This document shows, one piece after another, positions 1 through 8,090 of a DNA stretch of 10,025 nt (position 1 is its first letter; each line of letters starts with the position of its first letter). The stretch lies in contig NZVW01000075.1 of assembly GCA_002697475.1 (NCBI GenBank), forward strand, positions 1 to 10,025, read 5' to 3'. The notes beneath the pieces are model-generated. The model ran no database searches. It saw only the letters and a list, made by a program, of their open reading frames with translations, and was not told where the DNA came from. This DNA comes from Aquimarina sp. (GTDB lineage: Bacteria > Bacteroidota > Bacteroidia > Flavobacteriales > Flavobacteriaceae). Made by a program: the position numbers and the translations under genes.

Positions 1-3000
1 ACCGTAGCGGTATACGTCAATGTAATAGAACTGTTACTCGGCACAAATAAATTTGTCCAACTAGCTGTGTTACCTGTAGCGGTACCTGCATTGTTTACTG
101 TACCTAGGTTAAGACCTATTGGTAAAACGTCTTCTACAGCAACACCTGTAGCATTACTACTACCATTGTTGGTAATCGTTAACTCAAAAACTAACGTGTC
201 TCCGACATCAGGTGTAGCACTGCCACTTTGTAAACCTTTACTAATACTTAAATCTGCCTGTTGTGGAGAAACCGTAATACTGTCCTCATCATCATCGGCT
301 ATGCCATCACCGTTGTCATCAACAGTATCATCTGCCGTTGGATCACTATCCGGATCAAACTGATCGCTCGCTGTGATCTGAGCAGCATTTGTGTACTCAC
401 CAGCGGTTCCGGTCGGTGCATTCACCGTAGCAGTATAGGTTAGTGTAATACTTCCATTGTTGGCAGGAACACTTAAGCCTGTCCAGCTAGCTGTGTTACC
501 TGTAGCAGTACCACCATTATTTACTGTTACTAATGTAAATCCTGAAGGAAGTATATCTTCTACGGCAACACCAGTAGCTACATTAGGACCTGCATTTGTG
601 ATCTCCAGACTAAAGGTAACCATATCCCCAACATTAGGACTCGCATCATTGATGCTTTTTATGATACTTAAATCTGCCGACTGTGGAACTACAATAGCAG
701 TATCTTCATCATCATCAGCGATGCCATCTCCATTATCGTCTACTGTCTCATCACTGGTCGGGTCACTATCAGGATCAAACTGATCACTCGCTGTAACCTG
801 AGCAAGGTTCAAATACTCATCTGTAGCACCTGTCGGGGCATCTACCGTAGCATCAAAGGTCAATACCAATGGTGTGGTAGTAGATACCAACTGTCCTGTC
901 CAACTTACGGTATTACCTGTTAAAATACCAGTACCACTGATATTGGTAATATTACTATATCCCGCCGGTACTACATCTTCAACAGCTACCCCTGTAGCAT
1001 CATTAGCTCCAGCATTGCTAACCGTGATGGTAAAGGTAACCACTTCGCCAACATTAGGTGTCGTATTGCTTACTACTTTGTTTATGCTTAAATCAGAAAC
1101 TTCAGGAGTTGTTATTGAAACAGCATCTTCATCATCTTCACTTTGGTTCCCATCATCATTATCAGGTGTACTATCAGGGTCAAACTGATCACTCGCTATT
1201 ACTTCAGCTACATTAAGATACTCATCAGTAGCACCTGTTGGAGCATTTACTAGTGCAGTTATTTCAATTGAGACTGGAGTGGACGTCGACACATTACCAA
1301 TATTCCATATACCTGACCCTGGTGTGTATGTTCCCAAATTATCACTTTGATAACTAAATCCAGTAGGGAGTATATCCTGTACTTCTACACCCGTAGCATC
1401 ATCAGGACCATCGTTTGTAACTGTAATAGTAAAGATAACAGAATCACCCACTTCAGGATTGGTGGTACTAACTGTCTTGGATAAACTTAGGTCTGAAGTT
1501 ATTATAGTTACTGTGGCCACATCTTCATCATCATCATCAGGATCAGCATCACCATTTTCGTCCACAGTATTATCCGTACTAGGGTCACTATCCGGGTCAA
1601 ACTGATCACTTGCAGTAATTTGTGCTGAATTAGAATATGGTCCAGAAGAATTGACAATTACATCATAACTAAGATTAAGAGTCGTATTATTTGGGATATC
1701 GAGACCTATCCACGTAATTGTTAAATTTCCTGAGTTAAAAACTCCTCCATTAGTTACTGTTCCTGGTACCAAAGTATATCCTGTTGGTAAAGCGTCTACA
1801 ACTTGTACACCAGAGGCATCAGAACTTCCATTTGCTCCGTTATTAAAGATAGAAACAGTAAAGGTTACTTGATCTCCAACATTAACAGAAGCAGGGGTTG
1901 GTGTTTTTGTTAGTTCTAAATCAGAAATTCCAACCACGGTTATCAGCACCCTATCTGAAACAGAAGGACAGACACCATTACTTACAATCCATTCGAATTC
2001 ATATGTTCCAACAGTAGTATTTGTAACATCCGTATTTGGATCTGTATTGTCAATAAAATTTGCTGTGGTTGGACCCGATATTTGAGTCCATATTCCTGTT
2101 CCAACAGCAGGTGTATTTGCTGCAAGGGTTACCGGATCAAATTCTGGTATAGTTTGGTCAGGGCCCGCGTCTGCTGTTACTGGTTCAGAGATAACTTCCA
2201 CAATCATTGTATCTGCATTAGTGCATCCTCCACCGATAGCAGTCCAAGTAAATTCATATGTTCCAGGAGTTAGATCAATCACTAAACTCTGCGGATTATT
2301 TGGAGAGGCAATGGTTGGTCCCGTACCACTTGTTAACGTCCAAGTTCCTGTACCACTTGTGAGCGGAACAGCATCTAAATTTGTTTGAGTTTCATTACAA
2401 AGCTCTTGATCAGGACCTGCATCAGCTTGAGACGGTGGTGTGCCTGTAAATGTTATGGTTACAGTATCTGATTGTGGGTCGCATAGATTTGGAGATACCG
2501 GATCAGTAAATGGGGCTGTATTAGAATTAGAAACTGTCCAAGTTAATACATATACATCATCTATACCATCATTACCAACATCATCCGGAACATTAGATAA
2601 CGTAGTTTGAGGATTATTTGGACTATCTATTACCACTGTCCCTCCAGAAGGGTCTGTTGTCAATGTCCATTCGCCTATTCCGCTTGTGGGTGCAGTCGCA
2701 TCTAATTGTACATCTTCCTGACAAGCATTTGGTTGATCCGGTCCAGCCTCAACTGGAGTAGGAGCTTCAAAAACTTCGACTCTGACAATATCTGCTCTAT
2801 CAGTACAATTGTCAACTTCATAATTCCATTGTAGGATATATACTCCCGGTATTGTAAGACCATTTAAGACTGCATTGGGATTGTTTATATCACCAGGTGG
2901 AATGGAAGCTGTTGCAGCCGGTTGATCCAAAATACTCCAACTAGCTGTTAATCCAGGATCCGCAGGAGGTGTGCTTCCTGATAGAGTAATAGAAGTAGTA

Positions 3001-6000
3001 TTTGCTTCACAAACAAAGCGATCCGTTCCTGCATCAGGAGCAACACTAGGACCAGAGCTTACAGTCACTACAACATCGTCTGAATTATTACACGCAGCAC
3101 CATTTCCTGTGTAATCAGTTGTATATCTGAAAGTGTATGTGTTTCCCGGAACTACGGTGGCATTGGCTGTATTACTATTTGAGGGAGACTGTGAAATGGT
3201 TGCTCCATTAGCTGTTATCTCAGTCCACGTTCCGGTTGTTCCCGGAGTTGCCTCTAAGAAAACACTAGTGACCTCACATAAATTTTGATCTGATCCGGCA
3301 CTAGCAGAAGCATATACCTCTATATTAACACTATCTGAACTACTTGGACAATTCGGATTACTATTTCCTGTGATTGTCCATGTAAATGTATATATACCTG
3401 TAGTTAATCCTGATACATTGGTATTAGGATCACTCGGATCTGCAAAAGTCGGTGAATTAGGAGCTCCTGTTTCTATACTCCAAACTCCAGATTCAGTATT
3501 GGGATCAAATGAATTCCCACCTAAAGTTACGTTATCGGCACTACAAATTATTTGATCTGATCCTGCAGAAGCGTTAGTTGGTGGTATTCCAATATCAATA
3601 CTTACCTCGTCTGATGCTGTAGAACAATCTCCATATTCTACCAACCATTCAAAGACATATACACCGGTAAGTAAATTAGTGAATGTTGCATTTGGGTCGT
3701 TTTCGTCACTAACGATATACCCTCCATTACCACTCACCAATATCCAGGTTCCAACACCTTCCGGACTTGGGTCATTTGCTGTCATTGTGAAATTATCTGC
3801 ACATAAGGTCTGATCAGGACCTGCATCAGAAACTGCGGCACCTGCAACTATAATTTCTACGTCATCTGAGGTAGGAGCACATCCATTTGCAGGATTGTTC
3901 GACAACGTCCATGTAAAAGTATAACTCCCATCTCCCGGTATCGTAGCTGTAGCATTAGCAGTATTTGCATCAGGTGCAAATGTTACTCCCACAGATGGAT
4001 TTACCGTCCATATCCCTTCTTCACCTGCTGCCGGTGGATTTCCATTTAAATTTATAGCAGTAGTCCCGGACGATAAACATTGATCCGTTCCGGCATCTGC
4101 TACACTAGGTGAATTCTGATTATTAGTGGTAATAGTTACGGTATCTGTAGCTGCTGGTCCACAATTTGTATAATCGTTTATTTGTGACCAAGTCAAAACA
4201 TACGAAGTATTTGGACTTGTAAAACCTGTAGCTATAGCATTTGGATCATTAACATCAGAAAATGAAATACCAGGATCTGCTGCTGACCAAGTCCCAGTTT
4301 GACTATCTGCAGGTGGATCTGCTGCTAATTGAACCGGTGCATTAATACATACGGTTTGATCTGACCCTGCTTCAACAGGATTATTATCTAAAGGAGATAC
4401 AAAAATGCTTACATCGTCTGTTTGTACAACGCAATTTGGTCCAGCTGTGATGGTATATCTAAACACATACTCTCCAGGAATTAAACCGGTAACATTCGTT
4501 GTTTGAGCATATATATCTGTTATATTAGAGTTGTTTGGTCCAGAAATCTGAGACCAAACAGATTGACCGACCAAAACCGTACTTCCTGCTAAGTTACCAT
4601 TATCCTGACCACAAATGAAAGTTTGGTCTGATCCTGCATTTGCCGCTGTGGGGTTTAAAGAAATAGTAACATTAATTACATCAGTCGCTTGGTCACAACC
4701 AAATGTAATATCTCCAGTTCTTCTTCTTAAAAATTCTATAGCATATGTTCCGGGAGCATCAAAAGTATTAACAGTTACAGAAGTACCACCTATATTTTGA
4801 TAAGTACTTGGAAATGCAAGTGCAGAATCTGAAGGCCCACTAAGAAATCTATATTGTGTCTGATTACCATTGGTAAAAGAAAAAGGTATATCCACAGATG
4901 TTTCACCACAATCGGCGACGATGTCATTCCCTCCATTTGCTGTTATACTGATAACCCCAATATTATATCTAACCGTACCGGTTTGAGAAGTTGTACAGCC
5001 GGTCACATTATTAGTAATCGTATATGTAAATTCATATGTATTTGAAGCAGAAAGTCCGGTGATTTGTGTTGTACTATTAGTGGGATCTTCAATAGTAGCA
5101 GCCGGACCACCTGTTTGAGTCCATAGCACAGTCTCGTTAGTAAAATCTGGAGTGGATCCTACAAATGTAGTCTCTGTAACGCTCGCATCACAAAAACGAC
5201 GGTTTCTATCCTGAATCGTTGCTTGTGTGACATCTTGAGTAGCTTCATCAACGGTAATAGTCATTGTGTCGCTCCCAGTAACGCAAGGACCTGATACGCT
5301 CCATCTAAACGTATATACACCTTCACTTAACCCTGATACATTTGTATTAGCATTATTAGGGTTTGAAATCGTTGGAGTTGTAGGTCCACTTACGAATGTC
5401 CAAGTTCCTTGCTGACCATTTAAATTATTACCTCCAAAAGAACCGTTTAAATTGGTAGATCTTGAAACCGTATAACAGCTATCAAGAGACTGATCCGGAC
5501 CTGCACTTACTGGATCTTCTCCTCCGTAATTCGTAACAACCACTTCATCAAAAGATTCGCAGAACTCTCCAGGAGCATAATTAGAACCTGTAATTGTCCA
5601 TCTTATTGTCGTGGTACCTGCACTGGTTTCGGCTAGAGATATGGGGGTTGATGCTGAATTAGGAAAACTAATTGTCACCCCTGCGTTATTAGCTCCAACT
5701 ATAGTCCATTGCCCTGTCTCCCCTGGATTCGAAGGGCTGTTTCCATTAAGTATTAGAGACCCTGAGCTATCAGGACAAGAAGCTATATCTGGTCCGGCTT
5801 GTGCTACAGTAATCGGTTCTACGGTTATTGAAACTTCTTGAGAAGGCTCATCTCCATTAAAACAAGTTGCTGAATATCTAAAAACATAAGTATTCCCTGA
5901 TGTAAAGCCCGTAATTACAGGATTGTCAATAGTAGGATCGCTGATAATTACTGAAGGCCCTCCTACCTGAGTCCAAATTGGACCATTAGCGTAGGAATCT

Positions 6001-6188
6001 GGACTATTACCATCCAGCTGCATCACCTCATTAATACATATTGTCTGATTTAGACCTGCGTTAAGCGTACAACTTTGAGAAAGACCAATTTTTGAGAAGA
6101 ATAACGCAATAACAAAAACACTGATATTTAAAAACGATAGGTTTTTATTACTTAAAGATTTGAAATCTTTAGGGTAATTATATGTCAT
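1..6188 (-). CDS. Giant secreted repeat protein (PKD-like x15, then DUF11 x5 or more), C-terminus outside window
   Basis: One minus-strand frame stays open from the ATG at 6188 to the window edge (2062 complete codons). The ATG is the first after an in-frame stop. Residues 1-38 look like a signal peptide. Residues about 43-1421 carry 15 PKD-like/SprB-type repeats, most with an AGPDQ-like start, a following Cys, a W(T/S) strand, a Y.F.W/Y strand and a second Cys. Residues 1422-2062 carry DUF11 repeats (ADLSI.K, VGD.V.F..TITN.G...ATGV...D.LP.G) joined by acidic linkers. Proteins of this build in Bacteroidota are usually cell-surface adhesins or gliding-related filaments exported by the type IX system, with a C-terminal sorting domain. 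That end is not in the window, so type IX export is inference. No strong ribosome binding site or promoter is visible. A shorter secreted protein with another C-terminal domain cannot be excluded. Confidence 0.93.
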   Translation of the reverse strand, partial: MTYNYPKDFKSLSNKNLSFLNISVFVIALFFSKIGLSQSCTLNAGLNQTICINEVMQLDGNSPDSYANGPIWTQVGGPSVIISDPTIDNPVITGFTSGNTYVFRYSATCFNGDEPSQEVSITVEPITVAQAGPDIASCPDSSGSLILNGNSPSNPGETGQWTIVGANNAGVTISFPNSASTPISLAETSAGTTTIRWTITGSNYAPGEFCESFDEVVVTNYGGEDPVSAGPDQSLDSCYTVSRSTNLNGSFGGNNLNGQQGTWTFVSGPTTPTISNPNNANTNVSGLSEGVYTFRWSVSGPCVTGSDTMTITVDEATQDVTQATIQDRNRRFCDASVTETTFVGSTPDFTNETVLWTQTGGPAATIEDPTNSTTQITGLSASNTYEFTYTITNNVTGCTTSQTGTVRYNIGVISITANGGNDIVADCGETSVDIPFSFTNGNQTQYRFLSGPSDSALAFPSTYQNIGGTSVTVNTFDAPGTYAIEFLRRRTGDITFGCDQATDVINVTISLNPTAANAGSDQTFICGQDNGNLAGSTVLVGQSVWSQISGPNNSNITDIYAQTTNVTGLIPGEYVFRYTITAGPNCVVQTDDVSIFVSPLDNNPVEAGSDQTVCINAPVQLAADPPADSQTGTWSAADPGISFSDVNDPNAIATGFTSPNTSYVLTWSQINDYTNCGPAATDTVTITTNNQNSPSVADAGTDQCLSSGTTAINLNGNPPAAGEEGIWTVNPSVGVTFAPDANTANATATIPGDGSYTFTWTLSNNPANGCAPTSDDVEIIVAGAAVSDAGPDQTLCADNFTMTANDPSPEGVGTWILVSGNGGYIVSDENDPNATFTNLLTGVYVFEWLVEYGDCSTASDEVSIDIGIPPTNASAGSDQIICSADNVTLGGNSFDPNTESGVWSIETGAPNSPTFADPSDPNTNVSGLTTGIYTFTWTITGNSNPNCPSSSDSVNIEVYASASAGSDQNLCEVTSVFLEATPGTTGTWTEITANGATISQSPSNSNTANATVVPGNTYTFRYTTDYTGNGAACNNSDDVVVTVSSGPSVAPDAGTDRFVCEANTTSITLSGSTPPADPGLTASWSILDQPAATASIPPGDINNPNAVLNGLTIPGVYILQWNYEVDNCTDRADIVRVEVFEAPTPVEAGPDQPNACQEDVQLDATAPTSGIGEWTLTTDPSGGTVVIDSPNNPQTTLSNVPDDVGNDGIDDVYVLTWTVSNSNTAPFTDPVSPNLCDPQSDTVTITFTGTPPSQADAGPDQELCNETQTNLDAVPLTSGTGTWTLTSGTGPTIASPNNPQSLVIDLTPGTYEFTWTAIGGGCTNADTMIVEVISEPVTADAGPDQTIPEFDPVTLAANTPAVGTGIWTQISGPTTANFIDNTDPNTDVTNTTVGTYEFEWIVSNGVCPSVSDRVLITVVGISDLELTKTPTPASVNVGDQVTFTVSIFNNGANGSSDASGVQVVDALPTGYTLVPGTVTNGGVFNSGNLTITWIGLDIPNNTTLNLSYDVIVNSSGPYSNSAQITASDQFDPDSDPSTDNTVDENGDADPDDDDEDVATVTIITSDLSLSKTVSTTNPEVGDSVIFTITVTNDGPDDATGVEVQDILPTGFSYQSDNLGTYTPGSGIWNIGNVSTSTPVSIEITALVNAPTGATDEYLNVAEVIASDQFDPDSTPDNDDGNQSEDDEDAVSITTPEVSDLSINKVVSNTTPNVGEVVTFTITVSNAGANDATGVAVEDVVPAGYSNITNISGTGILTGNTVSWTGQLVSTTTPLVLTFDATVDAPTGATDEYLNLAQVTASDQFDPDSDPTSDETVDDNGDGIADDDEDTAIVVPQSADLSIIKSINDASPNVGDMVTFSLEITNAGPNVATGVAVEDILPSGFTLVTVNNGGTATGNTASWTGLSVPANNGSITLTYTATVNAPTGTAGEYTNAAQITASDQFDPDSDPTADDTVDDNGDGIADDDEDSITVSPQQADLSISKGLQSGSATPDVGDTLVFELTITNNGSSNATGVAVEDVLPIGLNLGTVNNAGTATGNTASWTNLFVPSNSSITLTYTAT
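282..368 (-). repeat. Acidic calcium-loop-like linker, fourth copy
   Basis: The linker starts SDQFDPDSDPT and ends in DDNGDGIADDDED, matching the D.N.DG(I).D pattern of thrombospondin type 3/EF-hand-like calcium loops. Calcium binding is inference. Equivalent linkers lie at 702-788, 1125-1193 and 1521-1610. Confidence 0.7.
702..788 (-). repeat. Acidic calcium-loop-like linker, third copy
   Basis: Almost the same protein sequence as the linker at 282-368 (SDQFDPDSDPT...VDDNGDGIADDDED), but many codons differ only synonymously. The protein sequence seems to be what is kept. Confidence 0.7.
1125..1193 (-). repeat. Acidic linker, second copy (shortened)
   Basis: Starts SDQFDPDSTPD and ends EDDED. 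It is about six residues shorter than the others and lacks the DDNGDGIAD loop, having DDGNQSEDDED instead. Confidence 0.65.
1521..1610 (-). repeat. Acidic linker, first copy
   Basis: SDQFDPDSDPSTDNTVDEN then GDADPDDDDED. The DG of the calcium-loop pattern is replaced by D-A-D-P, but the run stays strongly acidic. Confidence 0.65.
1926..6062 (-). repeat. Array of 15 PKD-like (SprB-type) repeats
   Basis: The alanine of the AGPDQ-like motif of successive repeats falls at about 6059, 5798, 5504, 5222, 4940, 4637, 4370, 4094, 3824, 3566, 3299, 3032, 2747, 2420 and 2168, all in one frame. The spacing is 252-327 bases (about 92 residues). Most copies have one Cys just after the motif and one near the end in an N..C-type turn, likely a disulfide pair. 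Copies 4 (QDRNRRFC) and 5 (GGNDIVADC) have lost the motif. Copy 15 lacks the first Cys (DQTIPEFDP). Copies differ well beyond synonymous change, so this is an old array. Such Ig-like modules normally act as stalks or ligand-binding surfaces outside the cell. Confidence 0.9.
6075..6188 (-). other. Signal peptide of the giant repeat protein
   Basis: Residues 1-16 form a polar, Lys-containing n-region (K7, K10, K15). A hydrophobic stretch follows at about residues 17-31 (LSFLNISVFVIALFF), then SKIGLSQ. Cleavage is likely near residue 38, just before the first repeat begins at SCTLNAG. This is a Sec-type signal with a rather long n-region; a lipobox is not evident. Confidence 0.75.
6153..6171. 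repeat. 19-base perfect palindrome in the start of the giant gene
   Basis: TAAAGATTT, a central base, then AAATCTTTA. It lies at codons 6-12 of the giant gene, 18-36 bases into the message. In RNA it can fold into a 7-8 base-pair hairpin close to the start codon. An effect on translation, or a protein-binding role, is inference. Confidence 0.5.
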
Positions 6189-6791
6189 AGTTGATGGATA
6201 AATGTTGAAATATTCTTGAAATTTAGTTTTTTTTAACTTGCTGTTAAAGAATTAATTTAATTTTTTAAATGAAAAAACCTACAAAACGCATATTTTATCG
6301 GTTAAATGAAAGTTTCGATTATTGAAAAATTTTAAGTAAGATAGTTACAATCAGGTCAAAAGAATAGCTAATTTCCCTCAATATTTTTACTGAAAAGCCT
6401 TAATAAAATATCGAACCAAAATATTCTTGATCAGTTTCTTCGTGTACTTTCATGATTGCTTGACAAGCTTCTTATCTAACAGGATCTTTAAGATATAACT
6501 GATGGATTAACATTGATACTTAAAATCTTATTTATTTTAAATGATGGAACAAGTAAAGTACACCCCTAAACTAGCTATGGTTTAAATTATACAGAATTCG
6601 TTATTCTTTATTTTTGACCTTGTCCCAGTTTTCAGCTACATTTGATAATAGAAAAACTGGATATTATTTGTTTTTTATCGTTGTTATTTTATATGTATCT
6701 GTAAGATAAGGAATTATAAATTTTATTTTCTAAATATTTTACCTTAGTACAAGTCTTGTAGAAGTTATACTGAAGTGTTACAGATTATTCA
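6189..6791. other. AT-rich spacer with no convincing gene
   Basis: These 603 bases separate the VapE-family gene from the giant repeat gene, both on the minus strand. It should hold the promoter of the giant gene, but no good match to the Bacteroidota TTG / TAnnTTTG promoter was found. It contains the stem-loop at 6625-6660, short palindromes at 6484-6494 (ATCTTTAAGAT) and 6748-6760 (TACAAGTCTTGTA), and a minus-strand 6513-6400 stretch with one in-frame stop that might be a coding relic. Confidence 0.6.
6625..6660. repeat. Inverted repeat / possible stem-loop
   Basis: CCAGTTTT (6625-6632) pairs with AAAACTGG (6653-6660) across a 20-base loop. It lies about 130 bases past the stop of the VapE-family gene. 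It lacks an adjacent T-run on the minus strand, so it is a weak terminator candidate. On the plus strand a T-rich stretch follows, but no gene leads into it. Confidence 0.4.
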
Positions 6792-8090
6792 TTACGATAA
6801 ATTAAATGATTTTTTAAGGTCAGATTGCAATTGGTTTTCATGTTTATCGGTTATAAACCTAACAGGATAAACTTTTCTGGGTCCGGTATTATTTAACCTT
6901 TTGGATTGAGGGTTACCGAATCCCATCTTATCCATTGCCTGAGATAATCTTTTTATCGATAAGCGTAAACCGGAATAATCATTCATTTGAGAAAGCATCT
7001 CTGATGCCATCATAAAATGAGCTTTAGGGTCACTCGGTGAGCACGGCATATATAATTTAGAAAGCCATTCTTCCTCAAGAGAGCTTTGCCTGTAAATTTC
7101 ATTCACTTTGTTTAAAACATCTATTTCCTCTCTGCTGAACCAGTAATCAAATGACTCCTGTCTTATCATATAAGCAGCTTGTGCCCATACTTTATCCATA
7201 TCCACTGTATGTTGATAATCCACATCTTTAACGCTAAAAACCAGGTATCTCCTCTTTTCTGTGTCAGAAAGAAACTTAGGATTGTTTACAGAACCCATAA
7301 AGGAACATATCCTTGGCCGTGTTTTAGTAATTCTGGCATAGACCTTTCTATTAGTAACTTTGGGAGTAGTGATAATAGCCTTCATGGAATTAAAATCCTT
7401 ACCGAATATAGTCTCTAATTGATCATCTATATTAACAAACCATTTCTCAGCCAAATAGTTATTCGTATTTTGATCTGTAAGCGTTGGATTGATATGTGAA
7501 CAGACCAGATAATCTTTAAGTGATGAAGGACATAATTTATTTAACCATGTGGTTTTTCCTTTTCCCTGAGCTCCCACCAATATGAGGCATGTATGGTTTG
7601 TTCCATGGGCTATGATGCCCGAAGCACTTGCAACAAGCCATTTTTTTAGATATGGAAGCCATAAATCTTTTAGCTGAATATTTTCTGAACTCAAATCTTC
7701 AATTTCCACCGTTGCTGCAAGATCCTTTATGTAATCATAACCGTCATAAGGGGGTAGCTTATCAAAATAATCCTTGACAGGGTTATAGGGGGTAGCATAG
7801 CTCGATTTCAATATCCTCTCCAACATAGGAGCACTGTATTTATATCCTTTCTCCAATAAGTCAATAAACATATCATTGAAAATAAAATCATCCAGTACCC
7901 GGAATTGTTTCTCCTCGAAAGAGCGAACCTCTATGTCATAAGTCAATTTGTTTAATCTGATTTCATAATGTAGGTTTAGATAATCCTTTAATTGCGAAAC
8001 TTTATTATGGGGTAAGGGAATTGTATCCATCCCTTTTTTTCTTCTGTTCTTCTTTCGTTTGACCTCTTTGTGTGGTATTGCCATGAGCAA
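6792..8090 (-). CDS. VapE-family (virulence-associated protein E) P-loop ATPase/helicase
   Basis: The 432-residue protein has a Walker A motif GAQGKGKT (173-180), a Walker B-like WFVNIDD (217-223), a sensor-like SFMGSVNN (263-270) and a paired arginine KRRYLVF (279-285), in the order seen in VapE/SF3-like ATPases. The N-terminal part has the family's NPVKDYFDKLPPYDG stretch (103-117). The C-terminal MASEMLSQMN...RLSQAMDKMGF region (361-391) resembles the winged-helix-like tail (DUF3874 type) of Bacteroidota relatives. No primase domain is present, so this is the helicase part only. VapE proteins occur in prophages and phage-satellite islands, where they probably help start element replication. 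The gene is last in the operon and overlaps the previous gene by 86 bases if started at 8090. A start at M21 (8030) would cut the overlap to 26 bases and drop a Lys/Arg-rich leader, and is a real alternative. Confidence 0.88.
   Translation of the reverse strand: MLMAIPHKEVKRKKNRRKKGMDTIPLPHNKVSQLKDYLNLHYEIRLNKLTYDIEVRSFEEKQFRVLDDFIFNDMFIDLLEKGYKYSAPMLERILKSSYATPYNPVKDYFDKLPPYDGYDYIKDLAATVEIEDLSSENIQLKDLWLPYLKKWLVASASGIIAHGTNHTCLILVGAQGKGKTTWLNKLCPSSLKDYLVCSHINPTLTDQNTNNYLAEKWFVNIDDQLETIFGKDFNSMKAIITTPKVTNRKVYARITKTRPRICSFMGSVNNPKFLSDTEKRRYLVFSVKDVDYQHTVDMDKVWAQAAYMIRQESFDYWFSREEIDVLNKVNEIYRQSSLEEEWLSKLYMPCSPSDPKAHFMMASEMLSQMNDYSGLRLSIKRLSQAMDKMGFGNPQSKRLNNTGPRKVYPVRFITDKHENQLQSDLKKSFNLS

Larger units (their letters stand above)
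1..1925 (-). repeat. Array of DUF11 repeats (four complete, fifth cut by window edge)
   Basis: Repeats begin at the S/A-D-L-S/E motif at 1925, 1496, 1097, 677 and 257, giving lengths of 429, 399, 420 and 420 bases before the cut copy. Each has a VGD.V.F.(V/I)T(V/I).N.G..DATGV.V.D.LP.G core and ends in N.A.(I/V).ASDQFDPDS. No cysteine occurs in this part, in contrast to the PKD-like array. DUF11 is a conserved-repeat domain of large bacterial surface proteins with a beta-sandwich fold. The array continues left of the window, so the total copy number is unknown. Confidence 0.9.

Noticed and set aside
289..1540. Regularly spaced TCATCATCATC stretches resembling a spaced repeat array
   Set aside because: They are the reverse complement of Asp/Glu codons in the DUF11 linkers, 400-420 bases apart and in frame; not a CRISPR.
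67..5841. Several plus-strand open frames of 60-108 codons inside the giant gene
   Set aside because: They are shadows of the repeat-rich minus-strand gene: they recur at the repeat period and give low-complexity Ser/Pro/Val or Cys/Ile-rich products without known motifs.
6625..6660. Rho-independent terminator for the VapE operon
   Set aside because: The stem is only 8 base pairs with a 20-base loop and no T-run follows on the minus strand, so I list it only as an inverted repeat.
7179..7418. Plus-strand 79-codon frame within the VapE-family gene
   Set aside because: It is antisense to the well-supported ATPase motifs and has no recognisable domain; likewise the plus-strand frame at 8186-8407 inside the unknown gene.
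8034..8040. Programmed -1 frameshift joining the unknown gene to VapE
   Set aside because: The VapE frame is +1, not -1, relative to the upstream gene, and VapE relatives are normally separate proteins that begin near this point.
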